This document shows, in pieces, positions 7,892-18,285 of a stretch of 64,000 bases of DNA. Origin of the DNA: Methylophilaceae bacterium. GTDB taxonomy: Bacteria; Pseudomonadota; Gammaproteobacteria; Burkholderiales; Methylophilaceae. How positions within the stretch are numbered: position 1 is the first letter of the stretch; each line of letters begins with the position of its first letter. The notes under the pieces were generated by a model that was not told the origin of the DNA, did no database searches, and saw only the letters and a list, made by a program, of their open reading frames with translations. Both the position numbers and the translations under genes were made by a program. The DNA lies in NCBI GenBank assembly GCA_018398995.1, contig CP073759.1:1690311-1754310 (forward strand), in the 5' to 3' direction.

Positions 7892-9796
7892 TCATGTTAA
7901 ATTAACCTCATCAATATTTTTACCAGCTAACGCACGGCTAACACTCGCGTCCATCCGCTTTACCGCAAAGTGAGCAGTGGCATCATTCAACGCGCTGGTT
8001 GCGTCATGCAGCGCGCGACTATCATCCGTGTTTAATTGTTGTTCTAATGCGGTTAGCTGTAATTGGATAGCCTGTTTTTCTGCTTCAGAAATCAGATGAC
8101 TATCTTGTTGTAATGCAACATTAATCGCACTCATTAAACGCATCGCATCCACTTTTGCTTCTGCCAATGCACGCGCCTGTTTGTCTTCTTCAGCTGTACC
8201 AAATGAAGATTTTAATATATTGGTGATTTCGTCTTCACTTAACCCATAGGATGGCTTGACCGTGATACTCGCTTCTATCCCTTGGGTTTCCTCGCGTGCG
8301 CTAACAGATAATAAACCATCTGCATCCACTTGAAAGGTCACACGAATACGCGCCGCACCAGCAGTCATTGGAGGAATACCACGCAACTCAAATTTCGCCA
8401 ATGACCGACAAGCACTCACCAAATCACGTTCACCTTGCAATACATGAATGCTCATGGCTGTCTGGCCATCTTTAAAAGTGGTGAAGTCTTGCGCACGTGC
8501 AACTGGTAAGGTGGCGTTACGAGGAATAATCTTTTCTACCAAGCCGCCCATGGTCTCTAGCCCTAGCGATAATGGCGTGACATCCAGCAACAATAAATCT
8601 TCATCATTACGATTGCCAGCTAATACATTGGCTTGAATGGCCGCACCTAATGCCACCACTTTATCAGGGTCTAAATTGGTTAGCGGCTCTTGCTCAAAGA
8701 AATCCTGCACTGCATGACGCACATGCGGCATGCGCGTCGCACCGCCCACCATCACAACACCGTTGATTGCGTTCAAGTCCAAATTGGCATCACGCATCGC
8801 TTTACGCATAGGACTTAAGGTTTTATTGACTAAAGTTTGCGTTAGCGTGATGAAGACATCACTAGATAAAGTCAGATCCACTGCATAGCCATTGCTTAGT
8901 TTACAGACAATGTTTGCCTCATCATGATCGGTAAGAAATTCTTTTGCTTGACGCGATTTTGTGAGTAATAAACGTGTATCTTCTTCATTTAATGGGTTTT
9001 TATTTGGATTGTTATCGCGTATTTGATCCAATATCCAACAATAAATGCGATGATCAAAATCATCGCCACCCAAAGCAGAATCACCATTGGTTGCCAATAC
9101 TTCAAATACCCCTTTGGATAAATGCAAAATGCTTACATCAAATGTGCCACCGCCTAAGTCATAAATAACGTAAACACCTTCAGCGGCATTATCTAAACCA
9201 TAAGCGACAGCGGCAGCAGTTGGCTCGTTTAGTAAGCGCAGCACATGTAATCCAGCTAGTCTTGCTGCGTCTTTGGTGGCTTGACGTTGCGCATCATCAA
9301 AGTAAGCCGGTACAGTAATCACTGCGCCCGTTAATTCACCACCTAATGCTTTTTCAGCACGTGTTTTTAATGTTTTTAAAATTTCTGCAGAAATCTCAAC
9401 TGGGCTTTTTAAGCCAGCGCGCGTCTCAATTTGTAACATACCTTCAGATTGATTTTCTACAGCACTGTTACTAACAAAGTGATAAGGAATATGGGCTTTG
9501 TCTGCTATATCCTGAATACCGCGACCCATAAAACGTTTAACAGAAACAATCGTATTGATGGGATCTTCACTTTGTTTGGCCTGCGCTTGATGGCCAACAA
9601 TGACCTCGCCACTACTGCTATAGCGCACCACTGACGGCAATAATGAACGGCCATGCTCATCTTGCAACACTGTACTCATGCCGCTACGTACTGTAGCCAC
9701 CAGAGAATTTGTCGTACCAAGATCGATACCAATTGCCAACTTATGCTGGTGAGGAGCGGCACTCATGCCAGGTTCAGAAATTTGTAGTAATGCCAT
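7892..9796 (-). CDS. hscA: Hsp70-type chaperone HscA
   Basis: A 634-residue Hsp70 specialised for handing the cluster from IscU to acceptor proteins. The N-terminus [17 protein letters not shown] is the typical HscA start, followed by the ATPase motifs [28 protein letters not shown] and [10 protein letters not shown]. The substrate-binding domain follows [14 protein letters not shown], and the helical lid lies near the C-terminus. It is about 20 residues longer than the E. coli protein. Its start overlaps the hscB stop by one base (TAATG), so the co-chaperone pair is translationally coupled. Confidence 0.97.
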   Translation of the reverse strand: MALLQISEPGMSAAPHQHKLAIGIDLGTTNSLVATVRSGMSTVLQDEHGRSLLPSVVRYSSSGEVIVGHQAQAKQSEDPINTIVSVKRFMGRGIQDIADKAHIPYHFVSNSAVENQSEGMLQIETRAGLKSPVEISAEILKTLKTRAEKALGGELTGAVITVPAYFDDAQRQATKDAARLAGLHVLRLLNEPTAAAVAYGLDNAAEGVYVIYDLGGGTFDVSILHLSKGVFEVLATNGDSALGGDDFDHRIYCWILDQIRDNNPNKNPLNEEDTRLLLTKSRQAKEFLTDHDEANIVCKLSNGYAVDLTLSSDVFITLTQTLVNKTLSPMRKAMRDANLDLNAINGVVMVGGATRMPHVRHAVQDFFEQEPLTNLDPDKVVALGAAIQANVLAGNRNDEDLLLLDVTPLSLGLETMGGLVEKIIPRNATLPVARAQDFTTFKDGQTAMSIHVLQGERDLVSACRSLAKFELRGIPPMTAGAARIRVTFQVDADGLLSVSAREETQGIEASITVKPSYGLSEDEITNILKSSFGTAEEDKQARALAEAKVDAMRLMSAINVALQQDSHLISEAEKQAIQLQLTALEQQLNTDDSRALHDATSALNDATAHFAVKRMDASVSRALAGKNIDEVNLT

Positions 9797-10326
9797 TAGT
9801 CTTCTATTTGTGTGATGGCTTTATTAATGTCTTCACACACTTTATCTATAAATATGAGTTTTCGCGTTGTTGCGGTTGCACTTGCTAAATCATGTTCAAT
9901 ATCAAATACATTCGCTAATTCAGTCGTTAATGCTTGAGCGGCTTGTCGCATCTCTTTTGCCAGTGCATCCAAACCATCAATATCTTTTGCATTCTTTAAA
10001 TCCTCAAGCGCTTCTCGCCACTCCATTTGCTGCATTAAAAAATCTGCAGGCATGCTGGTATTGGTTTCTTCCGTTGCATCAATGCCCTGTAACGACAGTA
10101 AATATTTAGCCCTTGATGCTGGTATTTTGAGAGTTTGATAAGCCTCGTTAGCCAGCGTTGCTAATTGCATTGATTTTAATTTCTCAGTCGGCGATGCCGT
10201 CACAAATCGGTCAGGATGTGCTGCCGATTGCATCTGGCGATATTGACTTTCTAATGCAGAGGTATCAATGGTAAATGCCGGTTTAAGGGCAAAAAGATTA
10301 AAGTAGTTCTCATTCACTTTACTCAC
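9796..10326 (-). CDS. hscB: J-domain co-chaperone HscB
   Basis: A J-domain protein of about 176 residues that brings IscU to HscA and stimulates its ATPase. The J-domain signature HPD is seen in SAAHPDRFV, after [12 protein letters not shown]; the C-terminal helical part binds IscU. The open frame reaches back into iscA, but the GTG at 10324-10326, four bases after the iscA stop and preceded by TGAGC, gives the normal family start (SKVNENYF) and length. The gene is coupled to hscA at its 3' end. Confidence 0.92.
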   Translation of the reverse strand: MSKVNENYFNLFALKPAFTIDTSALESQYRQMQSAAHPDRFVTASPTEKLKSMQLATLANEAYQTLKIPASRAKYLLSLQGIDATEETNTSMPADFLMQQMEWREALEDLKNAKDIDGLDALAKEMRQAAQALTTELANVFDIEHDLASATATTRKLIFIDKVCEDINKAITQIED

Positions 10327-10328
10327 GC

Positions 10329-10652
10329 TCAAACAGTAAAACTTTCCCCACAGCCACATTCATCAGCAACATTTGGATTATTGAATTTAAAGCCTTCATT
10401 CAGGCCTTCTTTGGTAAAGTCTAACTCTGTGCCATCGATATAAACCAAGCTTTTTGGATCCACAATGACTTTAACACCATGACTTTCAAACAGCATGTCT
10501 TCTGTTTGCAAATCATCAACAAACTCTAAGGTATAAGCCATGCCAGAACAGCCTGTGGTTCTGACACCTAAGCGCAGACCAATTCCTTTGCCGCGATTGG
10601 CAAGGAATTTTTCTACACGTTGTGCGGCAGCAGGCGTTAAACTAATTGCCAT
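10329..10652 (-). CDS. iscA: A-type iron-sulfur carrier IscA
   Basis: A 107-residue A-type carrier thought to deliver iron or [4Fe-4S] clusters. The three conserved cysteines are present: Cys35 in TTGCSGMAY, and Cys99 and Cys101 in DECGCGESF. Length matches the family. The ATG overlaps the iscU stop by one base (TAATG), showing tight coupling within the isc operon. Confidence 0.97.
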   Translation of the reverse strand: MAISLTPAAAQRVEKFLANRGKGIGLRLGVRTTGCSGMAYTLEFVDDLQTEDMLFESHGVKVIVDPKSLVYIDGTELDFTKEGLNEGFKFNNPNVADECGCGESFTV

Positions 10653-11047
10653 TACGATGCCTCTTTTACTGCTTGTTTTGCTCTAATATCAGCCACAGCT
10701 GCTTTAATGGCGTCTTCTGCCAATACTGAACAATGGATTTTGACTGGTGGTAATGCGAGCTCTTCAGCAATGGCTGAGTTTTTAATTTCATAAGCTTCTT
10801 CTACCGTTTTGCCTTTTAACCATTCAGTTACTAATGAGCTAGAAGCAATGGCTGAGCCGCAACCATACGTTTTAAATTTTGCATCCTCAATTAAACCAGC
10901 GTCGTTTACCTTAATCATTAATTTCATCACATCACCACAAGCAGGTGCGCCGACCATGCCAGTGCCAACATTTGGATCGTTTTTATCTAAAGAACCTACA
11001 TTACGTGGATTCTCATAGTGGTCTAATACCTTATCTGAATATGCCAT
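10652..11047 (-). CDS. iscU: iron-sulfur cluster scaffold IscU
   Basis: The scaffold on which the [2Fe-2S] cluster is first built. Cluster ligands Cys37, Cys63 and Cys106 and the conserved Asp39 ([30 protein letters not shown]) are all present, and LPPVK is the HscA-binding motif. The length (131 residues) is normal. AAGGAG lies just before the ATG. Unlike the other isc genes it is separated from the gene upstream, by a 319-base structured gap after iscS. Confidence 0.98.
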   Translation of the reverse strand: MAYSDKVLDHYENPRNVGSLDKNDPNVGTGMVGAPACGDVMKLMIKVNDAGLIEDAKFKTYGCGSAIASSSLVTEWLKGKTVEEAYEIKNSAIAEELALPPVKIHCSVLAEDAIKAAVADIRAKQAVKEAS

Positions 11048-11366
11048 TTTATTTCTCCTTTAAGTTTGAATGACTGCGCAAAATTTGCGTTGGATTTCCT
11101 CATCATTCTATTCCTACTACAGTTTCAGTCGCTTCGCTTAAGCTGCAAAGACAGCAGGTTAACCTACACTGAAACTACGTTTTCTTCCGCAATGTGCCTT
11201 GTTTTTGCTTCCTATTTTCAATGCTTTTAAATTTCAATTCAACGTTCATTCTTTCCTTATTAATCAATTAAGATTTGCTCAGCTGACTAGGCGGAGGATG
11301 ATGAAGTTTAGTGTTGTACTAAACGAGTCATCCGACAACAACGTCAGGTAAGCAAAGATAAATGAT
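11048..11366 (-). other. structured iscS-iscU spacer (no protein gene)
   Basis: This 319-base gap would be transcribed within the isc message. Right after the iscS stop there is an 83-base interrupted stem: 11274-11279 with 11351-11356, 11283-11287 with 11343-11347, 11296-11301 with 11328-11333, and 11306-11312 with 11318-11324 (loop 11313-11317). Nearer iscU a second element has the arms AGTTTCAGT (11121-11129) and ACTGAAACT (11168-11176) closing an inner CTGC/GCAG hairpin. Neither is followed by a T run on the minus strand, so they do not look like terminators. A role in RNA processing or stability is inference. Confidence 0.55.
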
Positions 11367-12578
11367 TTAGTGAGCCGCCCATTCTACTTTTGATATATCA
11401 ACGCCATCTTGGAACATCTCCCAAAGTGGCGATAGCTCACGCAATTTGCCGATTTTGTCTTTCAATAGCCTTACGGTGTAATCCACGTCTGCTTCAGTAG
11501 TGAAGCGACCAATTGAAAAACGAATAGAGCTATGTGCCAATTCATCTGAACGACCAAGCGCACGCAACACGTAGCTAGGCTCCAAGCTGGCTGAAGTACA
11601 AGCTGATCCGCTAGATACGGCAATACCTTTAATCGCCATAATGAGTGATTCACCCTCTACATAATTAAAGCTCACATTTAAATTATGTGGCACGCGGTGA
11701 CTTAAATCGCCATTAACATAGGTCTCATCAATGGTAGTTAAGCCTGTTAGCAGTTTATTATGCAACATACGAATACGCTCATTTTCAGCGTGCATTTCTT
11801 CGCGTGCGATTCTAAATGCCTCGCCCATACCAACAATTTGATGCGGTGCTAATGTGCCAGAACGCATACCACGTTCATGTCCGCCACCATGCATTTGTGC
11901 TTCAATACGAATACGTGGTTTACGACGCACATACAACGCGCCAATGCCTTTAGGGCCATAGGTTTTATGCGCAGAAAAACTCATCAAATCAACAGGTAAT
12001 GTTGCCAAATCAATATCAACCTTGCCTGTTGCTTGTGCGGCATCAACATGAAAAATCACACCATTTTCACGGCAGATATTGCCAATGGCTTCAATTTCTT
12101 GAACCACACCAATTTCATTGTTCACAAACATCACAGAGGCTAAAACGGTATCAGGGCGAATAGCTGCTTTAAATTTTTCAACATCGACTAAGCCATTAGC
12201 ATCAGGCTCTAAAAAAGTAGCAGAAAAGCCTTGACGCTCTAATTCGCGCACAGGGTCAATGACTGCTTTATGTTCAGTTGCAACGGTAATGATGTGCTTT
12301 CCTTTGCCACTATAAAAGTTTGCAGCGCCTTTAATCGCAAGATTGTTCGACTCAGTTGCACCCGATGTCCAAACAATCTCTCTTGGGTCAGCATTAACCA
12401 GTTTCGCCACTTCTTCACGTGCGTGCTCTACCGCTTTTTCGGCGGTCCAGCCGTATGGATGGCTACGAGAAGCAGGGTTGCCATACTGTTCTGTTAAATA
12501 GGGTATCATTTTTTCAGCTACACGCGGATCAACAGGTGTTGTGGATGAGTAATCTAAATAAATCGGCATTCTTTCCAT
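11367..12578 (-). CDS. iscS: cysteine desulfurase IscS
   Basis: The PLP enzyme that takes sulfur from cysteine and passes it to IscU. At 403 residues it matches the housekeeping IscS group. Visible landmarks are [20 protein letters not shown] at the N-terminus, the PLP lysine in [11 protein letters not shown], and the mobile catalytic cysteine in [17 protein letters not shown]. The C-terminal [11 protein letters not shown] is the IscU-binding region of this group. Two ATGs (12578 and 12569) are possible; the second gives the start MPIYLDY. It follows a second desulfurase gene in the same operon. Confidence 0.97.
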   Translation of the reverse strand: MERMPIYLDYSSTTPVDPRVAEKMIPYLTEQYGNPASRSHPYGWTAEKAVEHAREEVAKLVNADPREIVWTSGATESNNLAIKGAANFYSGKGKHIITVATEHKAVIDPVRELERQGFSATFLEPDANGLVDVEKFKAAIRPDTVLASVMFVNNEIGVVQEIEAIGNICRENGVIFHVDAAQATGKVDIDLATLPVDLMSFSAHKTYGPKGIGALYVRRKPRIRIEAQMHGGGHERGMRSGTLAPHQIVGMGEAFRIAREEMHAENERIRMLHNKLLTGLTTIDETYVNGDLSHRVPHNLNVSFNYVEGESLIMAIKGIAVSSGSACTSASLEPSYVLRALGRSDELAHSSIRFSIGRFTTEADVDYTVRLLKDKIGKLRELSPLWEMFQDGVDISKVEWAAH

Positions 12579-12612
12579 TACGTTCTATTTTCCTTAAATT
12601 AATGTTTCTTGA

Positions 12613-13758
12613 TTAAGCCGCTACAGCAGTCAATTGTCTTAAATCTTGTAGCGCACACTTTAATGCAACTAAAAATTCATTCACTTGTAACACGGTATTG
12701 TCAGCATTAAAGCTAACCCGAATCGCGCCACGGGCAGTGTCAGCATCAATACCCATGGCTAGTAGCACATGGCTGGGTTCTCCACTTGCACTAGAGCAAG
12801 CTGAACCGCTAGCAACAGCAAATCCTAATTTATCTAAAGCGGTGACCAATGTTTCGCCATCAATATGCTTAAAAGCAAAAAAACTAGTATTAGGCAACCG
12901 CTTTGCTTGCTGTCCAAAAATCACAGCATGCATTTCTGCCAAGCCTGCTTCCAATAAGTTGCGTAGTGATTCAGTGTGTGATGCAAAATGATTAAGTGAT
13001 TGAGTGGCTAATTCACAAGCAGCACCAAAACCAACAATCGCTGCAATATTTTCTGTACCGCTACGCAATCCTTTTTCTTGACCACCACCATACAGTAACG
13101 GTTGAATATCAACACTCTTATTCAGCACCAATGCCCCCGCACCCAACGGGCCACCAATTTTATGGCTAGAAACCGTCATGGCCTGCACACCTAGTGATGC
13201 AAAATCAACCTTGATTTTGCCCAGCGCTTGTACAGCATCGGTATGTACTAATACCTTGTTTTTTGCGGCCAATGCAACCACTTGTTCAATATCTTGAATC
13301 GCACCAGTCTCATTATTGGCTAGCATGACAGACACAAGGTTGGTGGGCGTATCTAACTGTTTTTGCAAGGTTTGCATATCCAATTCGCAACTATTATTGA
13401 CTGGAATGCTCTTCGCTTGCCAACCACGATATTGCATGGCTTTAGCCGGGTTGGACACACACGGATGCTCAATGCTGCTGGTTAATAATTGCGCTTGCTC
13501 CATATTGCTAGCAATGCCAGTAATTGCAAAATTATTGGCTTCAGTGCCACTAGCAGTAAAAATGATTTGATTAGCTTGCGCACCCACTGCTTGCGCTACT
13601 TGACGACGCGCCTGCTCAATAGCTTCATGCGCGTGACGGCCATAGCTGTGCTGGCTGGCTGGATTGCCGTGTTGATTGGTCATGTAAGGCAACATTGCCT
13701 CAAGCACTTGCGGCTTGAGTGCAGTGGTACTGTTATGATCAAAATACACATTAGCCAT
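12613..13758 (-). CDS. second cysteine desulfurase (NifS/IscS-like)
   Basis: A 381-residue aminotransferase-fold desulfurase, clearly distinct from the adjacent IscS. It has [20 protein letters not shown] at the N-terminus, the PLP lysine in [14 protein letters not shown] and the catalytic cysteine in [17 protein letters not shown]. It lacks the long C-terminal IscU-binding tail of IscS and ends with [10 protein letters not shown]. The start overlaps the iscR stop by 8 bases, so it is the first enzyme gene of the operon. It may serve another sulfur acceptor or act as a reserve enzyme; that is inference. Confidence 0.9.
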   Translation of the reverse strand: MANVYFDHNSTTALKPQVLEAMLPYMTNQHGNPASQHSYGRHAHEAIEQARRQVAQAVGAQANQIIFTASGTEANNFAITGIASNMEQAQLLTSSIEHPCVSNPAKAMQYRGWQAKSIPVNNSCELDMQTLQKQLDTPTNLVSVMLANNETGAIQDIEQVVALAAKNKVLVHTDAVQALGKIKVDFASLGVQAMTVSSHKIGGPLGAGALVLNKSVDIQPLLYGGGQEKGLRSGTENIAAIVGFGAACELATQSLNHFASHTESLRNLLEAGLAEMHAVIFGQQAKRLPNTSFFAFKHIDGETLVTALDKLGFAVASGSACSSASGEPSHVLLAMGIDADTARGAIRVSFNADNTVLQVNEFLVALKCALQDLRQLTAVAA

Positions 13759-14245
13759 TAATAGCTACCTTGTTTGTACTGCAAGATTTACGGCCAGAAA
13801 ACATCACTGCAGCACTTTCTTTGTTTAATCGTGCGCTAACCATGTCAGCCAAACTTACATCGGATAAATAATCTAAAATTTTTGTATTTAATGCTTCCCA
13901 AAGGTCGTGCGTCATACAGCGACCCTCCGGGCCACGACAGTTTTCTTTACCGCCGCATTGGGTGGCATCAATATTTTCATCAACAGCGGCAATAATGGCA
14001 GATATTGAAATTTCAGCCTTTGTTTTGGCTAGGTTATAACCACCACCTGGTCCGCGTATACTGCTTACCAAATCTTTACGACGTAAGCGACTGAACAGCT
14101 GTTCTAAATAAGACAATGAAATTTCTTGGCGCTCACTAATAGCTGCTAGCGTTACTGGCTTCAATGTGCCGTCAGCATCAACCTCGTTTAATGCAAGGTC
14201 TAGCATGGCAGTCACAGCAAATCGGCCTTTAGTAGTTAGTCTCAT
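13751..14245 (-). CDS. iscR: iron-sulfur regulator IscR (Rrf2 family)
   Basis: A 164-residue Rrf2-family repressor that senses iron-sulfur status through its own [2Fe-2S] cluster. The winged helix is at the N-terminus ([46 protein letters not shown]). Cluster ligands are Cys97, Cys103 and Cys110, with His113 ([17 protein letters not shown]), spaced C-x5-C-x6-C, one residue longer in the second gap than in E. coli. It is the first gene of the isc operon and a matching operator overlaps its promoter, so autorepression is likely. Confidence 0.96.
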   Translation of the reverse strand: MRLTTKGRFAVTAMLDLALNEVDADGTLKPVTLAAISERQEISLSYLEQLFSRLRRKDLVSSIRGPGGGYNLAKTKAEISISAIIAAVDENIDATQCGGKENCRGPEGRCMTHDLWEALNTKILDYLSDVSLADMVSARLNKESAAVMFSGRKSCSTNKVAING

Positions 14246-14278
14246 GTTGGTCTTGATTAATCCTTAAATTAAGCGTCT

Positions 14279-14311
14279 ATTTTATAATAACCTAGTAATT
14301 TAGTCAATTAT
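14279..14311 (-). promoter_or_regulatory. iscR promoter with type 1 IscR-like operator
   Basis: On the minus strand a -35 TTGACT (14302-14307) and a -10 TAAAAT (14279-14284) are 17 bases apart, upstream of iscR. The 25 bases at 14287-14311 match the published E. coli type 1 IscR consensus at 21 of 25 positions by eye, and they overlap the -35. This points to cluster-bound IscR repressing its own operon. Confidence 0.7.
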
Positions 14312-14324
14312 TATTGTATTAAGT

Positions 14325-15065
14325 TCAATGCGCATCTTCGTCAGGATTTTTTGGCTTGCGCCTTACTTTTTTAACACTAAACGCCTTGGCTACTTGATTT
14401 TCAGATTGCGTGTCGCTCAACGCAGCCAGCTGTTTTTTTAATGCTTTTATTTCTAATACTAGCGGCTGCAATGCTTTATTAATTGGGTCATTTTCATCAC
14501 TGCCAACCGCATAAGCACTAAATTGCGCTTTCTCAGCCGCTTTTTTCGCTTTTTCTTCTTCTAAAATACGTGCGGGAATACCAACCGCGGTTGCATTTTC
14601 TGGCACATCTTTCACCACCACGGCGTTGGAGCCAATTCTTGCGTTTTTGCCAATGGTGATTGGACCCAATACTTTTGCGCCTGCACCAATCACAACACCA
14701 TTTTCTAGGGTAGGGTGACGCTTGCCTTTATTCCATGAGGTACCGCCCAATGTGACGCCGTGATACAACGTGCAGTCATCACCAACAATCGCAGTTTCAC
14801 CAATGACAATCCCCATGCCGTGATCGATAAAAACACGCTGGCCAATGCGTGCGCCAGGATGAATTTCAATCCCCGTTAAAAAACGACCAATATGCGAGAA
14901 CAATCGACCCAACCAAAACAGTTTGATCGACCATAGCCAATGGCTAAAACGATGCAAAATTAACGCATGCACGCCAGGGTAAGTAGTCAGCACTTCAAAG
15001 TGTGTGCGTGCCGCTGGGTCGCGGTCAAACACAATAGAAATGTCTTGTTTTAAATGGTCAAACAT
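14325..15065 (-). CDS. cysE: serine O-acetyltransferase CysE
   Basis: Makes O-acetylserine from serine and acetyl-CoA, the first step of cysteine synthesis. The left-handed beta-helix hexapeptide repeats are clear from [20 protein letters not shown] through [17 protein letters not shown] to [19 protein letters not shown]. The N-terminal [19 protein letters not shown] is typical of the short (EpsC-like) form. After residue 175 there is a charged, coiled-coil-like tail ending [12 protein letters not shown]. The ATG at 15065 is preferred to the TTG six bases upstream. It lies ahead of iscR, linking cysteine supply to the sulfur-using isc genes. Confidence 0.95.
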   Translation of the reverse strand: MFDHLKQDISIVFDRDPAARTHFEVLTTYPGVHALILHRFSHWLWSIKLFWLGRLFSHIGRFLTGIEIHPGARIGQRVFIDHGMGIVIGETAIVGDDCTLYHGVTLGGTSWNKGKRHPTLENGVVIGAGAKVLGPITIGKNARIGSNAVVVKDVPENATAVGIPARILEEEKAKKAAEKAQFSAYAVGSDENDPINKALQPLVLEIKALKKQLAALSDTQSENQVAKAFSVKKVRRKPKNPDEDAH

Positions 15066-15247
15066 AATCAATATGGTCTACAAATGAAAGTATCATTATG
15101 CCATAAAATTTAATTCTTGACTAAATTAGTAGGTTAAATTTGATAAGCGCGTGTTTTAATGTGATTTTAATGGTATGAGTCAGCTTGTGAAGCCAGACTA
15201 TAAAGCCAAACAACAAACCAAGCTTGGCGATAGGCAGGCAATTAAGA

Positions 15248-16000
15248 TTAATACTTGGTATGCTTTTTTGGTTTTTGTGTCAGTGTGAGAATGCCGCGCA
15301 ATAAATTGACTTCTTCTTTTTCTAAACGCGTACGGGCATAAAGTCTGCGCAGGCGTTCAAACAGCTTCTTAGGCGCACGGGGATTGATGTATCCAATTTG
15401 CGTCAGTACCTCTTGCAAATGCGCATAAAAACGCTCTAAATCATCTTGAGAGGCCAACTCAACTGGCTTTTCATCGTAATGCAACTTACCGGCAGTAATC
15501 GCCATACGCACTTCATAGCACATAATTTGTACTGCCTGGGCTAAATTCAGCGAAGTATAGTCGGGATTAGCAGGAATAGTTGCCAGCACATGACAACGGT
15601 TAGCCTCAGCGTTACTTAAGCCGCTCATTTCGGTGCCAAAAACCAACGCCACATGTTGCGTATTGGCAATTGTATGCACAGTCTGTGCTGCCTCGCGCAC
15701 AGTCATTACCTGTTGTGAAAGCGCCCGCTCTTTACCGCTCACCCCAATCACAAACTGGCAATCCGCAATGGCTTCTTCTAAGCTTGCTGTTACCACCGCA
15801 GCATCCAAGACATCGGTTGCATTAACAGCCAACGATTTGGCTTGCCCGTCAGGAAAGTGTTTTGGATTCACCAAATACAAGTGGCTAAGCCCCATTGTTT
15901 TCATCGCGCGCGCGGTAGAGCCAATATTGCCAGGATGACTCGTATGACAAAGCACAATACGGATATTATTAAACACTTGTTGTGGCGTTGATTCAGACAT
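15248..16000 (-). CDS. trmJ: tRNA (cytidine/uridine-2'-O-)-methyltransferase TrmJ
   Basis: A SPOUT-family methyltransferase that methylates the ribose of residue 32 in certain tRNAs. Motifs visible are IVLCHTSHPGNIGSTARAMK near the N-terminus, LVFGTEMSGLSNAEA, and SLNLAQAVQIMCYEV, which form the knot and S-adenosylmethionine site. The open frame reaches 16066, but the ATG at 16000 (MSESTPQQVF) gives the usual length of about 250 residues. The order trmJ, cysE, iscR is common in proteobacteria. Confidence 0.93.
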   Translation of the reverse strand: MSESTPQQVFNNIRIVLCHTSHPGNIGSTARAMKTMGLSHLYLVNPKHFPDGQAKSLAVNATDVLDAAVVTASLEEAIADCQFVIGVSGKERALSQQVMTVREAAQTVHTIANTQHVALVFGTEMSGLSNAEANRCHVLATIPANPDYTSLNLAQAVQIMCYEVRMAITAGKLHYDEKPVELASQDDLERFYAHLQEVLTQIGYINPRAPKKLFERLRRLYARTRLEKEEVNLLRGILTLTQKPKKHTKY

Positions 16001-16114
16001 ATGGAATTGAATGATGAGATTGGCGAAAACCAAATAGGCTATTTTACATGGGATACTGCTGTGCAAATAGTAGCGATGTTGGAGATCTATCTAAAGTCTA
16101 TTGAAAAAGCTACA

Positions 16115-16677
16115 CATTACGAACGAAGTGAAGCAATCCATGCGATGTTTTAAAGACTTGACTGCTGCCCATGCTCGCGATGAAGGTGAATGTGCGATTA
16201 TGCTAGGCTAAACAATCAAATTAACCCATTAATTCATCATACAAATCCAACCATGCTGGATTCTTCTGCTCTATAAGCGCAATCTTTTTTGCTCTCGATC
16301 CGGCTTTTAATTGTTTCTCACGTGCAATAACGGCCAACATATCAACACCCACCTCAAAATAAACAAGCTGATGAACATGGTATTTTTTGGTAAAACCATC
16401 AACTAAATTCTGTTTATGCTGCCAAATGCGTTTGATTAAGTCAGATGTTACGCCTACATATAGAGTGCCATTTTTAGCACTTGCCATAATGTAGACACAG
16501 GGTTGTTTAACACTCATCCCAGTATTTTAGATTGAAACAAGGCTAAATGATTGAAAATAATCGTTGCATATCGCGTGGAGTGCCACGCTGCGCTCGCAGT
16601 GACGGTGGTGGGGTGGATCGCCACGCTACGCTCGCGATGACGAAGGATGTCATTGCGAACGCTGTGAAGCAATCCAG
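16115..16677. repeat. dispersed intergenic repeat cluster around the GIY-YIG gene
   Basis: Imperfect copies of a roughly 30-base element flank the small GIY-YIG gene. Two tandem copies (16575-16605 and 16613-16643) share the core CCACGCT-CGCTCGC-TGACG, and an inverted copy follows (16650-16677, GTCATTGCGAACGCTGTGAA). A half copy is at about 16115-16140. Facing copies can form a hairpin. A further copy occurs at 23826-23855. Confidence 0.65.
16221..16517 (-). CDS. GIY-YIG domain protein (UPF0213-like)
   Basis: A 98-residue protein consisting only of a GIY-YIG nuclease fold: CVYIMASAKNGTLYVGVTSD carries the YI and YVG halves, then IKRIWQHKQN and YFEVGVDMLAVIAREKQLK with the basic and Glu positions of the family. 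Such small proteins are common and mostly uncharacterised. It stands alone, flanked on both sides by repeat elements (16115-16140 and 16575-16677), so it may have been inserted or be prone to rearrangement. A second, different GIY-YIG protein is at 58781-59044. Confidence 0.85.
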   Translation of the reverse strand: MSVKQPCVYIMASAKNGTLYVGVTSDLIKRIWQHKQNLVDGFTKKYHVHQLVYFEVGVDMLAVIAREKQLKAGSRAKKIALIEQKNPAWLDLYDELMG

Positions 16678-16765
16678 ATATTCAACATTGCTAAGAAGTT
16701 AATAGTTCAAGGTCTTTAAACATCGCAATGACCGCAGTATTGACTTGATGTTGAGTTCTCCATCA

Positions 16766-18067
16766 TCACTTTTTTGTCACTCTCCATATCGTATTGCCAA
16801 CGTCATCTGCTACTAGCAGAGCGCCTGTCTGGTCATGTTCCAGGCCAACGGGTCGACCTTGCGCTTCTTCATCGCTATTCAGGAAACCGGTTACTACATC
16901 AATACTGTCGCCGATGGCGATGCCATTCTTAAAAGGCACATAAATCACTTTGTAACCACTTTTTGGCGAACGGTTCCATGAGCCATGTTGTGCAATAAAC
17001 ATTCCTTCAGCAAAGCGTTCTCCCAGCTGAGTATTGCTTGCATTGAGCAAGCCTAATGATGCCGTATGTGAACCCAAAGCATAATCGGGTTTAATTGACT
17101 CTTGAATGCGCGCTGGATCAGGACTTTTGATGCGAGGGTCAATATGTTGCCCGTAGTAATAATATGGCCAGCCATAAAAGCCACCTTCTTTTACCGATGT
17201 TAAATAGTCAGGCACTAAATCACCGCCGAGTTGATCTCTTTCATTGACAACCGTCCACAATACACCTGTTTGTGGTTCAATGACCATGCCATTCGGATTT
17301 CTTAATCCAGAGGCAAACACACGGCTCGTTTTTAGTACGGGATCAATTTCTAAGATGGCAGCCCGATTTTCTTCCATTTGCATACCGTTCTCGCCCACAT
17401 TACTATTCGAGCCCACTGTCACCAGTAGCTTGCCATTTTTGGCGGCGATGACGTTCTTTGTCCAGTGATGATTAATGCCTGCAGGTAGGTCAACCACTTT
17501 GGTGAACGGGCCATTAACGCGCGTCATCTCTGGTACATAATCATATTTCACTAAAGCATCTGCATTGGCAATATACAAGGTGTTATCCACTAATGCCATG
17601 CCAAATGGCGAGGTGAGATTCTCAGCAAAAACTGTTTTTAGTTCTGCAACACCATCTTTATCTGCATCTCTAAGCAGTGTAATTCGGTCTGGACTTTTGA
17701 CGCCTGCACCCGCTTTTTTCATCAACTTCTGCGCAAACCAGCCGCGAATACTAAAACCAGCATCGGGGTTGGCTGGACCATTCGTTTCAGCAACCAGCAC
17801 ATCGCCATTGGGCAAAGTATATAGCCATCTTGGATGGTCAAGCCCTTTAGCAAAGGCATTGATGTTGAATCCAGCGGGCACAGTTGGCATTGTGTTTTCA
17901 TCCCAACCAACCGCTTTTGCAATGCTAACAGTCGGCATCTTTTCTAACTTGGGTCCGGGTAGTTGAGGGTTGTTGCCCATGCCCTCTTTAATGCTTGGCA
18001 AAGCCGTATTGTTAAATGAGCATGCAGATAATAAAACAATAGCCGAGGCTACAAGCAATGCTTTCAT
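16766..18067 (-). CDS. PQQ-type sugar (sorbosone-like) dehydrogenase, lipoprotein
   Basis: A 433-residue periplasmic oxidoreductase of the glucose/sorbosone dehydrogenase beta-propeller family. It begins with a lipoprotein signal (MKALLVASAIVLLSACS, lipobox LSAC), so it is probably anchored to a membrane. Blade motifs include FAKGLDHPRWLYTLPNGDVL, GLRNPNGMVIEPQTGVLWTV and EGMFIAQHGSWNRSP. The family often uses PQQ, the cofactor also used by methylotroph dehydrogenases, but the substrate cannot be read from sequence. The ATG at 18067 follows AAGGAGAATTAATC and is chosen over the upstream start at 18091. It is divergent from suhB. Confidence 0.85.
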   Translation of the reverse strand: MKALLVASAIVLLSACSFNNTALPSIKEGMGNNPQLPGPKLEKMPTVSIAKAVGWDENTMPTVPAGFNINAFAKGLDHPRWLYTLPNGDVLVAETNGPANPDAGFSIRGWFAQKLMKKAGAGVKSPDRITLLRDADKDGVAELKTVFAENLTSPFGMALVDNTLYIANADALVKYDYVPEMTRVNGPFTKVVDLPAGINHHWTKNVIAAKNGKLLVTVGSNSNVGENGMQMEENRAAILEIDPVLKTSRVFASGLRNPNGMVIEPQTGVLWTVVNERDQLGGDLVPDYLTSVKEGGFYGWPYYYYGQHIDPRIKSPDPARIQESIKPDYALGSHTASLGLLNASNTQLGERFAEGMFIAQHGSWNRSPKSGYKVIYVPFKNGIAIGDSIDVVTGFLNSDEEAQGRPVGLEHDQTGALLVADDVGNTIWRVTKK

Positions 18068-18285
18068 GATTAATTCTCCTTGTTGGTACATTTGTTAGCC
18101 AACTCGCTTTTGTCTACACCTGTTTGTTTAAAGTGTGAATAAGATCGTTTGTCAATATTAAAACGTAAAGTAACAAGACAATAGATGAGATAAGTAAAAC
18201 TGAGTAAATTTCGTGGTTAGTTATTTTCTTTAAACTTAAGATGTTAAAATAGCGTTTTAGTTTAAAACAAAAAAGATTAATCCAA

